NCBI RefSeq assembly: GCF_002288225.1 | Contig: NZ_CP016777.1 | Location: forward strand, 558,001 to 622,000 | DNA from: Candidatus Planktophila dulcis | GTDB taxonomy: Bacteria > Actinomycetota > Actinomycetes > Nanopelagicales > Nanopelagicaceae | Direction: 5' to 3' | DNA: 64,000 bases | In this document: in pieces, positions 30,167 through 41,572 of the stretch | How the letters are laid out: every line of letters begins with the position of its first letter | Numbering within the stretch: position 1 is the stretch's first letter | The notes under the pieces: model-generated | Seen by the model: the letters and a program-made list of their open reading frames with translations, nothing else | What the model was told of the DNA's origin: nothing | Databases searched by the model: none | Made by a program: the position numbers and the translations under genes

Positions 30167-31147
30167 ATGGCAATGACTGCAGCGGTGAAAGACGAACTCA
30201 GTCGTCTCTCGGTTACCAAGCCGTGCTGCCGCAAGGCTGAAGTTTCATCCCTCCTGCGTTTTGCTGGAGGCTTACATATCGCTGCAGGCAAAGTTCTAAT
30301 TGAAGTTGAGCTCGATACTTCACAGAGCGCTCGTCGCCTGAAGAAAGATATTGCCGATATCTATGGCCACGATAGTGATCTTGCAGTTCTCTCATCCAGC
30401 GGGCTGCGCAAAGGCTCTCGCTATGTGGTGCGCGTTGTTGAAGCAGGGGATGCACTTGCTCGCCAGACAGGTCTGATTGATGCAAATGGTCGGCCAGTTC
30501 GTGGACTTCCTCCTCAAGTCGTTGCTGCCAATGTCTGCGATGCAGAGGCTGCATGGCGTGGTGCATTTATCGCACATGGCTCACTGACTGAACCAGGTCG
30601 CTCATCGTCACTTGAAATTACATGCCCAGGACCTGAAGCAGCGCTTGCTCTCGTTGGAGCTGCGCGCCGTCTAAATATTGTTGCCAAAGCTCGTGAAGTA
30701 CGTGGTGTTGATCGTGTTGTAATTCGAGATGGCGATGCCATTGGTGTTCTACTGACACGTCTTGGAGCACATGAAAGTGTTCTTGCGTGGGAGGAACGTC
30801 GTATGCGCCGAGAAGTGCGCGCAACTGCGAATCGCCTTGCCAACTTTGATGATGCAAACTTGCGTCGTTCAGCACGTGCAGCTGTTGCTGCCGCTGCTCG
30901 CGTTCAACGCGCAATGGAAATCCTCGGCCCTGAGATTCCTGATCATTTAAAGGAAGCAGGAGAGCTTCGTATTTCACATGGACAGGCAAGTCTTGAAGAG
31001 CTTGGATCTCTTGCAACTCCACCGATGACCAAGGATGCAATTGCAGGGCGTATTCGTCGCCTTCTTGCAATGGCCGATAAGAGAGCACAAGAGCTCGGCA
31101 TACCAGATACGGAAGCAGGGCTATCGCCTGATTTATTGGGTGAATAA
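30167..31147 (+). CDS. whiA: WhiA sporulation/cell-division transcription regulator
   Basis: The 326-residue protein has the WhiA layout. An N-terminal LAGLIDADG-homing-endonuclease-like fold (starting [11 protein letters not shown], with the [18 protein letters not shown] segment) is followed by a C-terminal helix-turn-helix (about 230-310). WhiA works with WhiB to control division genes in Streptomyces, and is present in non-sporulating Gram-positives too. Two in-frame ATGs (30167 and 30173) are possible starts. It is the last gene of the coaE-to-whiA operon. Confidence 0.94.
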   Translation: MAMTAAVKDELSRLSVTKPCCRKAEVSSLLRFAGGLHIAAGKVLIEVELDTSQSARRLKKDIADIYGHDSDLAVLSSSGLRKGSRYVVRVVEAGDALARQTGLIDANGRPVRGLPPQVVAANVCDAEAAWRGAFIAHGSLTEPGRSSSLEITCPGPEAALALVGAARRLNIVAKAREVRGVDRVVIRDGDAIGVLLTRLGAHESVLAWEERRMRREVRATANRLANFDDANLRRSARAAVAAAARVQRAMEILGPEIPDHLKEAGELRISHGQASLEELGSLATPPMTKDAIAGRIRRLLAMADKRAQELGIPDTEAGLSPDLLGE

Positions 31148-31249
31148 ATGGTGAAGAGTGGCCCTTCGCACGCGTAGCAACTGACCAGTAGCCATCTGCA
31201 GGCTGATAGACTTTGCGACAAGCCCCCAATGTTGTGGTGTTACAGATAG

Positions 31250-32292
<1,043 letters not shown>

Positions 32293-32293
<1 letters not shown>

Positions 32294-33477
32294 TGTCTCT
32301 GGCTGACCTAGATGTAGCAGGTAAGCGCGTTTTCTTGCGGTGCGATCTCAATGTTCCTTTGAAAGAAGGAAAGATCACTGATGACGGCCGTATTCGCGCT
32401 TCACTTCCAACAATCAATGCACTGCTTGCACAAGGTGCCAGCATTGTTATTGCAGCTCATCTAGGTCGACCAAAGGGCGAAGCAAAGCCTGAGCTATCAC
32501 TTGCACCAGTTGCTGTCCGACTTTCTGAACTTCTTGGAAAGCCTGTTCAATTTGCAGGAGCAATTACGGGCGCAGATGTCACAGCAAAAGCGCAAGTGCT
32601 AGGTGCTGGTGAAGTTCTTCTCCTTGAAAACATTCGCTTTAGCGCAGCTGAGACATCGAAGGATGAAGCAGAGCGTGGAGCACTTGCTGCAGAGCTTGCA
32701 AAGCTTGCAGATTTCTATGTGGGCGATGGCTTTGGCGCAGTACACCGCAAGCACGCATCAGTCTTTGATTTAGCAAAGCTTCTTCCTCATGCAGCAGGAA
32801 CTCTTGTTGCAGCAGAAGTTGAAGTTCTTAAAAAACTCACCATTGACCCCGTTCGCCCCTATGGCGTCGTCCTTGGTGGTTCGAAAGTTTCAGACAAGAT
32901 TGGTGTTATCGCAAACCTGCTTGGCAAAGTAGATGTCATGGCTATCGGTGGCGGAATGCTCTTCACCTTCCTTGCAGCTCAAGGAAAAGAGATTGGTTCT
33001 TCCCTGGTTGAACGCGATCTCGTTGACACTGTGAGAGGTCTTATCAAGCAAGCCGAAGACTCTGGTGTGAAGCTCATTCTTCCTACAGATATCGTCGTTG
33101 CGCCAACATTTTCTGCCGATGCCACCCCAACTCTTGTGAGTGCAGATGCAATCCCTGCAGATCAGATGGGCCTTGATATTGGACCAGAGTCAGCTGAAGC
33201 TTTTGCAGCAGCGATTAAGACATGTAAGACAGTATTTTGGAATGGGCCTATGGGCGTCTTTGAGTTCCCCAACTTTGCTCATGGCACCAAAGTTGTTGCG
33301 CAAGCACTGACTGAAGTTGATGGAATTTCAGTTGTAGGTGGCGGTGATTCAGCAGCTGCTGTTCGCGCACTAGGCTTTGCAGATTCAGCATTTGGCTATA
33401 TCTCAACAGGTGGGGGAGCATCCCTTGAATACCTTGAGGGTAAAGAACTTCCAGGGCTGACAGCTCTCGATCTTTAA
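32293..33477 (+). CDS. pgk: Phosphoglycerate kinase
   Basis: The enzyme makes ATP and 3-phosphoglycerate from 1,3-bisphosphoglycerate. The 394-residue protein has the substrate-binding RCDLNVPLK motif with the family Arg-Asp-Asn, the AHLGRPKG segment, and the GGGDSAAAV nucleotide loop near the C-terminus. Its ATG shares the last A of the gap stop (TAATG). It is followed after 37 nt by tpiA, with a good AAGGAG before that gene. Confidence 0.97.
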
Positions 33478-33514
33478 GAATTTTCATCAAGCACGATCAA
33501 CGAAGGAGTAATAC

Positions 33515-34288
33515 ATGCGCAAGCCACTGATGGCCGGTAACTGGAAGATGAACCTCAATCACCTTGAGGCGATAGCAGTTGCACAAAAGCTTGTGTACTC
33601 ACTCGATGACAAGGATTACGATGCAGTCGATGTTGCAATCCTTCCTCCATTTACCGATATTCGCTCTATCCAGACTATGGTCGATGGCGATCGTTTGCGC
33701 CTTCAATATGGTGCACAGGATCTCTCACCTGATGCATCCGGTGCATTCACCGGTGATATCTCAGGCTCCATGCTTGCAAAGCTAGGCTGCACATTTGTTG
33801 CCATTGGCCACTCTGAGCGCCGCGCAATTCATCACGAAGATGATGCTCTTATAAATCGTAAGATAAAGGCAGCACTTGCCCATGAGCTCACACCAATTTT
33901 CTGTGTGGGAGAAGAGCTCGCAATTCGCGAATCAGGAACCCATGTCTCACATGTGATCCGCCAAGTGCGTGCTGGCCTTGAAGGATTCCATAAGCCAGAG
34001 CTCAAGAAGATTGTTATCGCCTATGAACCAGTATGGGCAATTGGAACAGGCAAGACTGCAACACCTGAAGATGCACAAGAAGTCTGTGCTGCAATCCGTG
34101 AAGAGATTGAACAGATTGGATCTTCAGAGATTGCTGCCAATATGCGCATCCTCTATGGCGGTTCTGTTAAGTCAGCAAATATCGCCGAAATCATGAAGCA
34201 GCCAGATGTTGATGGAGCACTTATTGGGGGAGCAAGCCTTGACCCTGAAGAGCTGGCAAAGATTGTTAAGTTCCACGCTCAGGCGTAA
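33515..34288 (+). CDS. tpiA: Triosephosphate isomerase
   Basis: The enzyme interconverts dihydroxyacetone phosphate and glyceraldehyde 3-phosphate. The 257-residue barrel has the catalytic Lys in AGNWKMN, His in IGHSERR, and Glu in [11 protein letters not shown], with phosphate binding by YGGSV near the C-terminus. It is the third gene of gap-pgk-tpiA and starts behind AAGGAG. The 60 nt after it contain a small GGGTA/TACCC hairpin (34311-34325) before secG. Confidence 0.97.
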   Translation: MRKPLMAGNWKMNLNHLEAIAVAQKLVYSLDDKDYDAVDVAILPPFTDIRSIQTMVDGDRLRLQYGAQDLSPDASGAFTGDISGSMLAKLGCTFVAIGHSERRAIHHEDDALINRKIKAALAHELTPIFCVGEELAIRESGTHVSHVIRQVRAGLEGFHKPELKKIVIAYEPVWAIGTGKTATPEDAQEVCAAIREEIEQIGSSEIAANMRILYGGSVKSANIAEIMKQPDVDGALIGGASLDPEELAKIVKFHAQA

Positions 34289-34348
34289 TTCAAGGCTTTC
34301 TTACTCATTCGGGTATCCTGTACCCCTACCTCTAGAGGAGTTTCACGA

Positions 34349-34579
34349 ATGGCTTTAGCACTTTCAATCTTTCTGGTTATCGCAAGTATCGTGATGATAC
34401 TTCTCGTCCTTCTCCACAAGGGCAAAGGTTCTGGTCTCTCTGATTTATTCGGCGGCGGAATCTCATCAAACTATGGTGGCTCATCTGTCGTAGAACGTAA
34501 CCTCGATCGCATCACAATTGTTGTTGGCGGCCTCTGGTTCGCAGGCGTTGTTGGTCTCTCACTCGTTTTGAAGGGTTAA
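34349..34579 (+). CDS. secG: Preprotein translocase subunit SecG
   Basis: SecG is a small non-essential part of the SecYEG channel. The 76-residue protein has two hydrophobic helices (about 2-22 and 52-72), joined by a glycine-rich loop with the family motif HKGKGSGLSDLFGGG. The start follows AGAGGAG. Placement after tpiA and before rbpA matches other Actinobacteria. Confidence 0.95.
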   Translation: MALALSIFLVIASIVMILLVLLHKGKGSGLSDLFGGGISSNYGGSSVVERNLDRITIVVGGLWFAGVVGLSLVLKG

Positions 34580-34582
34580 TTC

Positions 34583-34924
34583 ATGGCAAGTGCAATTCGC
34601 GGAAGTCGTGTCGGCGCTGGCCCAATGGGCGAGGCAGAGCGTGGCGATCAGATTGAGCGCGCATCGGTTTCCTACTGGTGTGCCAATGGACATGAAGTGC
34701 GTCCATCCTTTGCGGTTGAAGAGACTGTCGTCATCCCTGATCAATGGGACTGCCCAAAGTGCGGTCTTCCAGCAGGTCGCGATAAGAACAATCCACCGAG
34801 TGCTGTAGTAAATATCCCTTACAAGACTCACCTCGCATATGTGAAGGAGCGTCGCACAGATAAAGAGGGCGAGAAGATTCTTGAAGATGCTCTTCGCAAA
34901 CTACGTGGAGATGACCTCGACTAA
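34583..34924 (+). CDS. rbpA: RNA polymerase-binding protein RbpA
   Basis: RbpA binds RNA polymerase and the housekeeping sigma factor and stabilises the open promoter complex; it occurs only in Actinobacteria. The 113-residue protein has an N-terminal tail (MASAIRGSRVGAG) and a zinc-binding core (CANGHE ... CPKCG, about residues 33-58). A basic linker and the C-terminal sigma-interaction helix (about 80-110) follow. It starts 3 nt after secG and converges on pgi with an 8-nt gap. Confidence 0.95.
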   Translation: MASAIRGSRVGAGPMGEAERGDQIERASVSYWCANGHEVRPSFAVEETVVIPDQWDCPKCGLPAGRDKNNPPSAVVNIPYKTHLAYVKERRTDKEGEKILEDALRKLRGDDLD

Positions 34925-34932
34925 AGAAAAAT

Positions 34933-36468
34933 TTATAGAGATCTAGCAGCAGCTAAGATTTCATCAATACCCGCTTTTCGGTTCTGCAGATGCAGACGAA
35001 GGAGCGGGTATTTTCTTGTCGCAAGGGCTCGGTTATCACCGATAGCTTGCGCAAAGAGGAGTGTACGAAGACTGAAATCGCGACCAGGAATCGTGTAATC
35101 GATAGAAGTCTCACCAGTAATTTGCAGGAAAGATCCGTTCTTCTGGCCACCTTTATGGAATTGCCCAGTGGAGTGCAGAAAGCGAGGCGCCCACCCGAAT
35201 GATGTAGGGCGAGCAGATTTCTCAGCCAAGATTGCACGTAGTTCTGCAATCTTCACATCATCACGGCGATCAAGATAGGCCATGATTGCGATGTATCCAC
35301 CATCTTTTACATCTTCGATAAATGTTGCCAATGCATCTTTCAGAGATTGACCATCACCGAAAATCTCCACTGATTTATCAGTGCAGGCCGGCGTGAGAAC
35401 AGGGACGACGTTATTCCATTCGGTAAGGGCTGCAGCAGTCTGTTCTTTAGCCTCAGTCACATTCGGTTGATTAAATGGATCAATCTTGAGTGCTGCACCA
35501 ATGAGGGCAGTGACCCATTCCCAGAAAATAAAATGTGCTCCGAGTGGGCCTTCGACTGTGAGGTCTGCTCCACTTCCTGCATAGGAAACGGTGAATGCAC
35601 CGCCAACACGAGCACGTGTTACATCCTCTGTTGCAATGGGAAGTCGACCGATTGAATCTTTTCCGGTGGATTCTGCAATGAGCTGCTCAATCCAATCGGA
35701 GAGTCCAGGAACGTGTGATCCTGCATCGGTGAATGCGATGTATTGCTCTGCTTGTGTGACAAGGAGATAGGCGACATCAAGAATTACCTGATCATCTTGT
35801 AGGAATGCCTTCTTTTCAGCGCTTGCATCATCGAGTATCTCCTTGATCGGAGCGCCAATGAGTGCAGATGGAACCAATCCAAAGGCGCTGAGAACGCTAA
35901 ATCGTCCACCCACATTGGGATCGGCGTTAATGACTGAATACCCCGATGCACGAACTTCTTTATCAAGTGGTGAACCAGGATCTGTCACAAAGAGCATATG
36001 GTCAAGTGGGTTAAGCCCTGCAGCTCGGAACTGACCTTCGAAGAGTGCGCGCTGTGATGAAGTTTCGATAGTCGAACCAGATTTCGAACTTACTACGACA
36101 AGTGTGTGTGCAAGATCTGTCCCGATGGCATGGCGTGCATAGTTGGGATCCGTTGAATCAAAGATGAAGATATCTTTCTTATAGGTAAGAGCAATCACTT
36201 CAGGCCCCAGTGAAGAGCCACCCATTCCACATAAGACGACGCGAGTGTGAGATGCAAATTTCTTAGCTATCTCAGTGATCTGGGGTAGAAGTGAGAGCGA
36301 CGCTTCTGGGAGGTCAACCCAATTCAGGCGAATAGCTGCTTCGGTCGATGCCTTAGTTCCCCACGTGCTTGCATCCTTCTTCGCAATGCGAGGATGAGCT
36401 TCACGTAACTTGCGATAAATCTCGCTTTCGCGATCAATGGTCGCAAGCGATGGACCAGAGATTTTCAC
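34933..36468 (-). CDS. pgi: Glucose-6-phosphate isomerase
   Basis: The enzyme interconverts glucose 6-phosphate and fructose 6-phosphate. The 511-residue protein has the SIS-fold motifs CGMGGSSLGPE and VVSSKSGSTIET that bind the sugar phosphate, and the form resembles the isomerase found beside transaldolase in Actinobacteria. The start is GTG read from 36468, which overlaps the tkt stop by 1 nt (TAGTG). The transaldolase gene usual between tkt and pgi is missing here. Confidence 0.92.
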   Translation of the reverse strand: MKISGPSLATIDRESEIYRKLREAHPRIAKKDASTWGTKASTEAAIRLNWVDLPEASLSLLPQITEIAKKFASHTRVVLCGMGGSSLGPEVIALTYKKDIFIFDSTDPNYARHAIGTDLAHTLVVVSSKSGSTIETSSQRALFEGQFRAAGLNPLDHMLFVTDPGSPLDKEVRASGYSVINADPNVGGRFSVLSAFGLVPSALIGAPIKEILDDASAEKKAFLQDDQVILDVAYLLVTQAEQYIAFTDAGSHVPGLSDWIEQLIAESTGKDSIGRLPIATEDVTRARVGGAFTVSYAGSGADLTVEGPLGAHFIFWEWVTALIGAALKIDPFNQPNVTEAKEQTAAALTEWNNVVPVLTPACTDKSVEIFGDGQSLKDALATFIEDVKDGGYIAIMAYLDRRDDVKIAELRAILAEKSARPTSFGWAPRFLHSTGQFHKGGQKNGSFLQITGETSIDYTIPGRDFSLRTLLFAQAIGDNRALATRKYPLLRLHLQNRKAGIDEILAAARSL

Positions 36469-38516
36469 TATGCAAGCGCCTTCTTCACATCTGAAACAAC
36501 CCGCTCTGAAGTCAGACCAAACTCAGTGAAGAGCTTTGCAGCAGATGCTGATGCACCCCAATGATCAAGAGAGATGATGACACCTTTATCGCCCACATAT
36601 TCGCGCCAACCCAGAGCAATTCCTGCCTCGATGCTGACTCGCAGTGATGAGGTGGGAAGAACTGACTCGCGATAGGAGATAGTTTGTTCGTTAAACCATT
36701 CAAGACATGGCGCGCTCACAACGCGAGTTGAGACTCCTTCTGCCTCGAGTGCAATCTGTGCATCTAGTGCGATGCCGACTTCAGAACCTGTTGCAATGAT
36801 GACGACCTTCGGAGTTGAGGATGCCTCTTTCAGAATGTATGCACCCTTATCGACTCCTGAGACTGCGCCATGTGTTGTGCGATCTACGGTGCGAAGGTTT
36901 TGGCGAGAGAGCAGGAAGCCTGCTGGCTTATTTCGTTTGATGACAGATTTCCACGCTTCAGTTACCTCATTGGCATCTGCCGGGCGCAAGACTGCAAAGT
37001 TTGGAATAGCACGCAGTGCTGCAAAGTGCTCAATGGGTTGATGCGTTGGACCATCTTCTCCCACGCCGATGGAATCATGTGTCCAGACGAAGATAGATGG
37101 AATATCCATGATGGCTGCAAGGCGAACAGAGGGACGCATGTAATCGCTAAAGACTGCGAAAGTTCCACCAAATGATCGTGAAAGCCCATGCAAGGTAATT
37201 CCGTTGATGATGGAGCCCATTGCATGTTCGCGGATACCAAAGTGGATGATGCGACCGTATGGATCTGCATTCTTCATCGCACTTGTTGCAGGCAAGAAGG
37301 AGTTGCCGCCTTCGATAGTGGTCATATTTGAATCTGCAAGATCTGCAGAGCCGCCCCAAAACTCAGGCAGTGACTTTGCGATCGCATTGATGACATGTCC
37401 TGATGCTGTGCGAGTTGCGACATCTTTACCGGCTTCAAAGCTAGGCAGAGCTGATTCCCATCCTGCAGGAAGTTCGCGTGCAACAAGACGTTTCAGAAGT
37501 GCCGCGCGATCTGGATGAGCCTTCTGCCACTGTTCAAACTTTGAATCCCACTCCTTACGAGTTGCAGCACCTCGAGCCTTCACTGCGCGCACATGAGCAA
37601 AGACATCTTCAGGCATTGCAAACTTCTCATCAGGGTTTAGGCCAAGCTCCTTCTTAGTTGCCGCAATCTCTTCATCACCGAGCGCCGAACCATGTGATTT
37701 TCCAGTTCCGCGAAGTTTCGGTGCAGGCCATGCAATGATCGAATGCATACGGATAAGAGATGGCTTTGTCTTCTCAGCTTTGGCTGCAATCATCGCCTTA
37801 TCAAGGGATTCGAGATCTACATTGCCATCAGATAGTGCCGGCACATCTTGGACATGCCAGCCATAAGCGCGATAGCGAGCTGCAACGTCTTCTGTAAATG
37901 AAACGTGAGTATCGCCTTCGATAGAGATTCTGTTGTCATCATAAATAATGTTGAGATTGCCAAGCTCTTGTGTTCCAGCAAGTGATGATGCCTCTCCAGA
38001 AACTCCTTCTTGAAGATCACCATCAGAACAGATAACCCAGATGGAGTGATCGAAAAGTGATGTGCCTGCAGGTGCTTCAGGATCGAGAAGTCCGCGCTCA
38101 TAACGAGCTGCCATTGCAAAGCCAACAGATGTGGCAACACCTGCTCCTAATGGACCAGTTGTCATTTCAACGCCTGCGGTGTGGCCAAATTCAGGGTGTC
38201 CTGGTGTGAGAGATCCCCATGTTCTAAAGGATTGAATATCTTCCATCTCAAGCCCATACCCACTGAAGAAAAGTTGAGTGTAAAGAGTCATGGAGGAGTG
38301 GCCGCAAGACAAGATGAAACGATCGCGACCTAACCACTGTGGGTCGGATGGATCATGAACGAGATGGCGCTGAAATAGGTTGTAGGCAACAGGAGCAAGT
38401 GCCATCGCAGTACCTGGGTGTCCATTACCAACCTTTTGCACGGCATCCATGGCCAGTGCACGTGCGTAAGCAACTGCGCGGTCATCGAGTTCAGTCCAGC
38501 CAGCGATTTTGCTCAT
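36468..38516 (-). CDS. tkt: Transketolase
   Basis: Transketolase moves two-carbon units between sugar phosphates in the non-oxidative pentose phosphate pathway, using thiamine diphosphate. The 682-residue protein has the cofactor motif CSDGDLQEGVSGEA, the early HPGTAMALAP segment, and the HDSIGVGEDGPTHQP motif with the catalytic Glu region. The start ATG follows AAGGAGAAG. It is read on the minus strand between ctaA and pgi. Confidence 0.97.
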   Translation of the reverse strand: MSKIAGWTELDDRAVAYARALAMDAVQKVGNGHPGTAMALAPVAYNLFQRHLVHDPSDPQWLGRDRFILSCGHSSMTLYTQLFFSGYGLEMEDIQSFRTWGSLTPGHPEFGHTAGVEMTTGPLGAGVATSVGFAMAARYERGLLDPEAPAGTSLFDHSIWVICSDGDLQEGVSGEASSLAGTQELGNLNIIYDDNRISIEGDTHVSFTEDVAARYRAYGWHVQDVPALSDGNVDLESLDKAMIAAKAEKTKPSLIRMHSIIAWPAPKLRGTGKSHGSALGDEEIAATKKELGLNPDEKFAMPEDVFAHVRAVKARGAATRKEWDSKFEQWQKAHPDRAALLKRLVARELPAGWESALPSFEAGKDVATRTASGHVINAIAKSLPEFWGGSADLADSNMTTIEGGNSFLPATSAMKNADPYGRIIHFGIREHAMGSIINGITLHGLSRSFGGTFAVFSDYMRPSVRLAAIMDIPSIFVWTHDSIGVGEDGPTHQPIEHFAALRAIPNFAVLRPADANEVTEAWKSVIKRNKPAGFLLSRQNLRTVDRTTHGAVSGVDKGAYILKEASSTPKVVIIATGSEVGIALDAQIALEAEGVSTRVVSAPCLEWFNEQTISYRESVLPTSSLRVSIEAGIALGWREYVGDKGVIISLDHWGASASAAKLFTEFGLTSERVVSDVKKALA

Positions 38517-38526
38517 GTTCTTCTCC

Positions 38527-39405
38527 TTATGCGGGTTTACGTACTACAGATAGACGGACGCGCCACGCTGCGATCCACACCAATACAGATCCAAGTAAAT
38601 GCATTACTACAAGCTCCTCAGGTACGCCGAGGAAATATTGGAGATAGCCAATTGCTCCTTGGCCGATGGCAAGAAAGATGAAGATAATGAGCCAACGTTT
38701 GGTTTCATAGTTCAGCTTTCTTGAAATGAGGAAGAAAACGGAGACAATCATGAGTAACCACACCGAAGCGCTATGAATTCTCGTGATAGTTGTGATGGCA
38801 AAATCTAATCGAGGGGCATCGACATCTCCTGCATGTGGTCCGCTGCCTGTGACGAGAGTTCCAATAGTGATTGCAATAAATGCGAGGTTGATATGGGCTA
38901 GTGAGATTCTGGAGATGCGAACCTCAGTCGATGATGTGCGCACACTGGGGTTATGCCTGCGTGAGTGCAGGGAAGTTGCAGCGGCGATGAGAAGAATGGA
39001 TAGAAGTAAGTGCGATCCCACAGCTAAAGGATTGAGATCGGTGAGGACTGTGATGCCACCTAATACGCCCTGACCAAGAATTCCAAGAACTTGTGTGGCG
39101 CCAAGAAATCTTAAATCTCGACGACCAGAACGAAATATTGCAATCACTGTTGCAAGGGCAGCAAAGAGAAGTGCGAAGGTCAGAAGTCTGTTTCCAAATT
39201 CAATCCATGCGTGCAATTGACCTTCGGCCTGTCCGGGCACTGGTGTGTAGGAACCGGGGGTGCACTCAGGCCATGTCGGACAGCCAAGTCCTGAGCCCGT
39301 TACTCGAACTGCCCCTCCGGTAATAACCAGTGCAGATTGGAGAAAGAGGAGCAGGCCAGTTAAGGCAGGAAGGAGTTTGCTCGCTAAACTTCTCGCTCTA
39401 CTCAC
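38527..39405 (-). CDS. ctaA: Heme A synthase (CtaA/Cox15)
   Basis: CtaA hydroxylates heme O to heme A for cytochrome oxidase. The 292-residue membrane protein has about eight helices in two four-helix halves. The first periplasmic loop has GLGCPTWPECTPGS, with the two cysteines of the family, and His residues for heme lie in helix ends (LHAWIEFGNR, HLLLS, RIHSASVW, MHLLGS). It starts at GTG 39405 on the minus strand. A TAGGCT box (39413-39418) would place +1 one nucleotide before it. ctaB, often nearby, is not in this window. Confidence 0.93.
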   Translation of the reverse strand: MSRARSLASKLLPALTGLLLFLQSALVITGGAVRVTGSGLGCPTWPECTPGSYTPVPGQAEGQLHAWIEFGNRLLTFALLFAALATVIAIFRSGRRDLRFLGATQVLGILGQGVLGGITVLTDLNPLAVGSHLLLSILLIAAATSLHSRRHNPSVRTSSTEVRISRISLAHINLAFIAITIGTLVTGSGPHAGDVDAPRLDFAITTITRIHSASVWLLMIVSVFFLISRKLNYETKRWLIIFIFLAIGQGAIGYLQYFLGVPEELVVMHLLGSVLVWIAAWRVRLSVVRKPA

Positions 39406-39476
39406 GCTCCGTAGCCTAAGACCTTATGGGGGCGCGCAGGCGACACCTGTAAGTGGCGAGGCGGTGCGAATTACGA

Positions 39477-39491
39477 CACAATAGTGTTGTG
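39477..39491 (+). promoter_or_regulatory. Candidate leaderless promoter and operator of sufR
   Basis: CACAAT at 39477-39482 is in the -12 to -7 position relative to GTG 39489, so transcription may begin at the start codon. The imperfect inverted repeat ACAC-AATA-GTGT (39478-39487... directly before the GTG) overlaps this box and is a natural place for SufR autoregulation. No strong -35 is visible. The repeat is seen; operator function is inferred. Confidence 0.4.
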
Positions 39492-40166
39492 AAAATCGAT
39501 GATCTCAGCACCCGTGACGCTGTCGCTCGCTCGGTCCTCGAAAATGGTCCATCGACTGCCGTCGTACTCGGTGAGCGTCTTGGCTTAACCCCGGCTGGAA
39601 TTCGCCGCCACCTTGATCTCTTGGTTGCAGATGGAATTTTGGAAGCGCGTGAACCTCACCAGGCTCTTACTCGTGGTCGTGGTCGTCCATCGAAGGTATT
39701 TGTGATGACCGATTCAGGGCGAGAGAAGTTTGAACATTCCTACGATGACTTAGCTGTTGCGGCGCTGAAATTTATGTCAGCACAATCAGGGGGAACCCTT
39801 GTTAAAGCATTTGCGCAATCACGTGCTGATGACATCGAACGTAAGGGAACGGTTGCACTGGCAAAGCGTTCCAATAAATCTGAAGCGCTGGCAACATTTC
39901 TTACTGAACAGGGATATGCCGCCAGTATTGAGAGCCGCCCCTTGGGTGAGCAACTCTGTCAACACCACTGTCCAATTGCCCACGTCGCTGCAGAATTTCC
40001 TGCGCTCTGTGAGGCAGAGACTGAAGCTTTCTCACGCATGCTAGGAACTCACGTTCAACGTTTAGCCACTATCGCTCATGGCGATGGTGTCTGCACTACA
40101 TACATCCCCAACACTGTAAAAACCAAACCATCAAAGAAAATAACTGCTGGAAAGGCACACTCATGA
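39489..40166 (+). CDS. sufR: SufR Fe-S cluster-sensing repressor
   Basis: SufR is a winged-helix repressor of the suf operon that senses its own Fe-S cluster. GTG 39489 is chosen because the protein then starts [12 protein letters not shown] with the helix-turn-helix at residues 10-50; upstream codons look like non-coding DNA. The protein has 225 residues. The C-terminal half has Cys157, Cys161, Cys174 and Cys202, matching the CxxxC-x12-C ligand set of actinobacterial SufR. It overlaps sufB by 4 nt, so repressor and assembly genes are coupled. Confidence 0.93.
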   Translation: MKIDDLSTRDAVARSVLENGPSTAVVLGERLGLTPAGIRRHLDLLVADGILEAREPHQALTRGRGRPSKVFVMTDSGREKFEHSYDDLAVAALKFMSAQSGGTLVKAFAQSRADDIERKGTVALAKRSNKSEALATFLTEQGYAASIESRPLGEQLCQHHCPIAHVAAEFPALCEAETEAFSRMLGTHVQRLATIAHGDGVCTTYIPNTVKTKPSKKITAGKAHS

Positions 40167-41572
40167 CAACAGCACACCCAGAGCTCGAAGGCCTCGGAAA
40201 TTACGAATACGGTTGGTCTGATAGCAATGATGCGGGATCTAATGCTAAGCGCGGATTAAGCGAAGAAGTAGTTCGCGATATCTCAGCGAAGAAGTCTGAG
40301 CCTCAGTGGATGCTAGATCTGCGCCTTAAAGGTCTTGGACTCTTTGATAAGAAGCCGATGCCATCATGGGGCTCAGATCTAACTGGAATTTTCTTCGACA
40401 CTATTAAGTACTTTGTGCGCTCTACTGAGAAGCAGGCGACAACGTGGGATGACCTTCCAGATGATATTAAGAATACCTATGACCGCCTTGGTATTCCTGA
40501 GGCAGAGAAGCAGCGCCTAGTTTCAGGTGTTGCAGCCCAGTATGAATCAGAAGTTGTTTATCACTCAATCCGTGAAGATCTTGAGAAGCAGGGCGTGATC
40601 TTCCTTGATACAGATAGCGCTCTAAAGCAACATCCTGAGCTCTTCAAAGAGTATTTCGCAACTGTTATTCCTGTTGGCGATAACAAATTTGCAGCGCTGA
40701 ATACATCTGTCTGGTCTGGTGGTTCATTTATCTATGTTCCTAAGGGCGTTCATGTTGATATCCCTCTACAGGCTTACTTCCGTATCAATACAGAGAATAT
40801 GGGTCAGTTCGAACGTACTCTGATTATTGCTGATGAAGATTCATACATTCACTATGTAGAAGGCTGTACAGCACCTATCTACAAGTCAGATTCATTGCAC
40901 TCAGCAGTTGTTGAGATCATCGTGAAGAAGGGTGCTCGTGTTCGTTACACAACCATCCAGAACTGGTCTAACAACGTCTATAACTTGGTAACAAAGCGCG
41001 CAACATGTGCTGAAGGTGCAACGATGGAATGGGTCGATGGAAATATCGGTTCGAAGGTCACCATGAAGTACCCAGCTGTGATGTTGATGGGACCACATGC
41101 AAAGGGTGAAACACTTTCACTTGCCTTTGCAGGCCCTGGCCAACATCAAGATTCTGGTGCAAAGATGGTGCACGCAGCTCCTTACACATCATCTTCTGTA
41201 ATCTCTAAATCTGTAGCTCGCGGTGGAGGACGTACTTCATACCGTGGACTTGTCCAGGTTCAAGAGGGTGCACACCACTCTAAAAGCACTGTGAAGTGCG
41301 ATGCCCTTTTGGTGGACACAATCTCTCGTTCTGATACATATCCGTATGTTGATATCCGTGAAGATGATGTCTCTATGGGACACGAAGCTACTGTTTCTAA
41401 GATCTCAGATGATCAGCTCTTCTACTTGATGTCTCGCGGCCTCAATGAAGATGAAGCCATGGCAATGATTGTTCGTGGATTTATCGAACCAATCGCACGT
41501 GAGCTTCCTATGGAGTATGCACTGGAACTCAACCGCCTCATCGAACTTCAGATGGAAGGTTCAGTCGGCTAA
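40163..41572 (+). CDS. sufB: Fe-S cluster assembly scaffold SufB
   Basis: SufB is the scaffold on which clusters form, in the SufBC2D complex. The 469-residue protein has the family N-terminal segment ([10 protein letters not shown]), the beta-helix core, and the conserved ends [18 protein letters not shown] and [20 protein letters not shown]. No intein interrupts it, in contrast to M. tuberculosis SufB. It overlaps sufR by 4 nt and sufD by 1 nt. Confidence 0.97.
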   Translation: MTTAHPELEGLGNYEYGWSDSNDAGSNAKRGLSEEVVRDISAKKSEPQWMLDLRLKGLGLFDKKPMPSWGSDLTGIFFDTIKYFVRSTEKQATTWDDLPDDIKNTYDRLGIPEAEKQRLVSGVAAQYESEVVYHSIREDLEKQGVIFLDTDSALKQHPELFKEYFATVIPVGDNKFAALNTSVWSGGSFIYVPKGVHVDIPLQAYFRINTENMGQFERTLIIADEDSYIHYVEGCTAPIYKSDSLHSAVVEIIVKKGARVRYTTIQNWSNNVYNLVTKRATCAEGATMEWVDGNIGSKVTMKYPAVMLMGPHAKGETLSLAFAGPGQHQDSGAKMVHAAPYTSSSVISKSVARGGGRTSYRGLVQVQEGAHHSKSTVKCDALLVDTISRSDTYPYVDIREDDVSMGHEATVSKISDDQLFYLMSRGLNEDEAMAMIVRGFIEPIARELPMEYALELNRLIELQMEGSVG

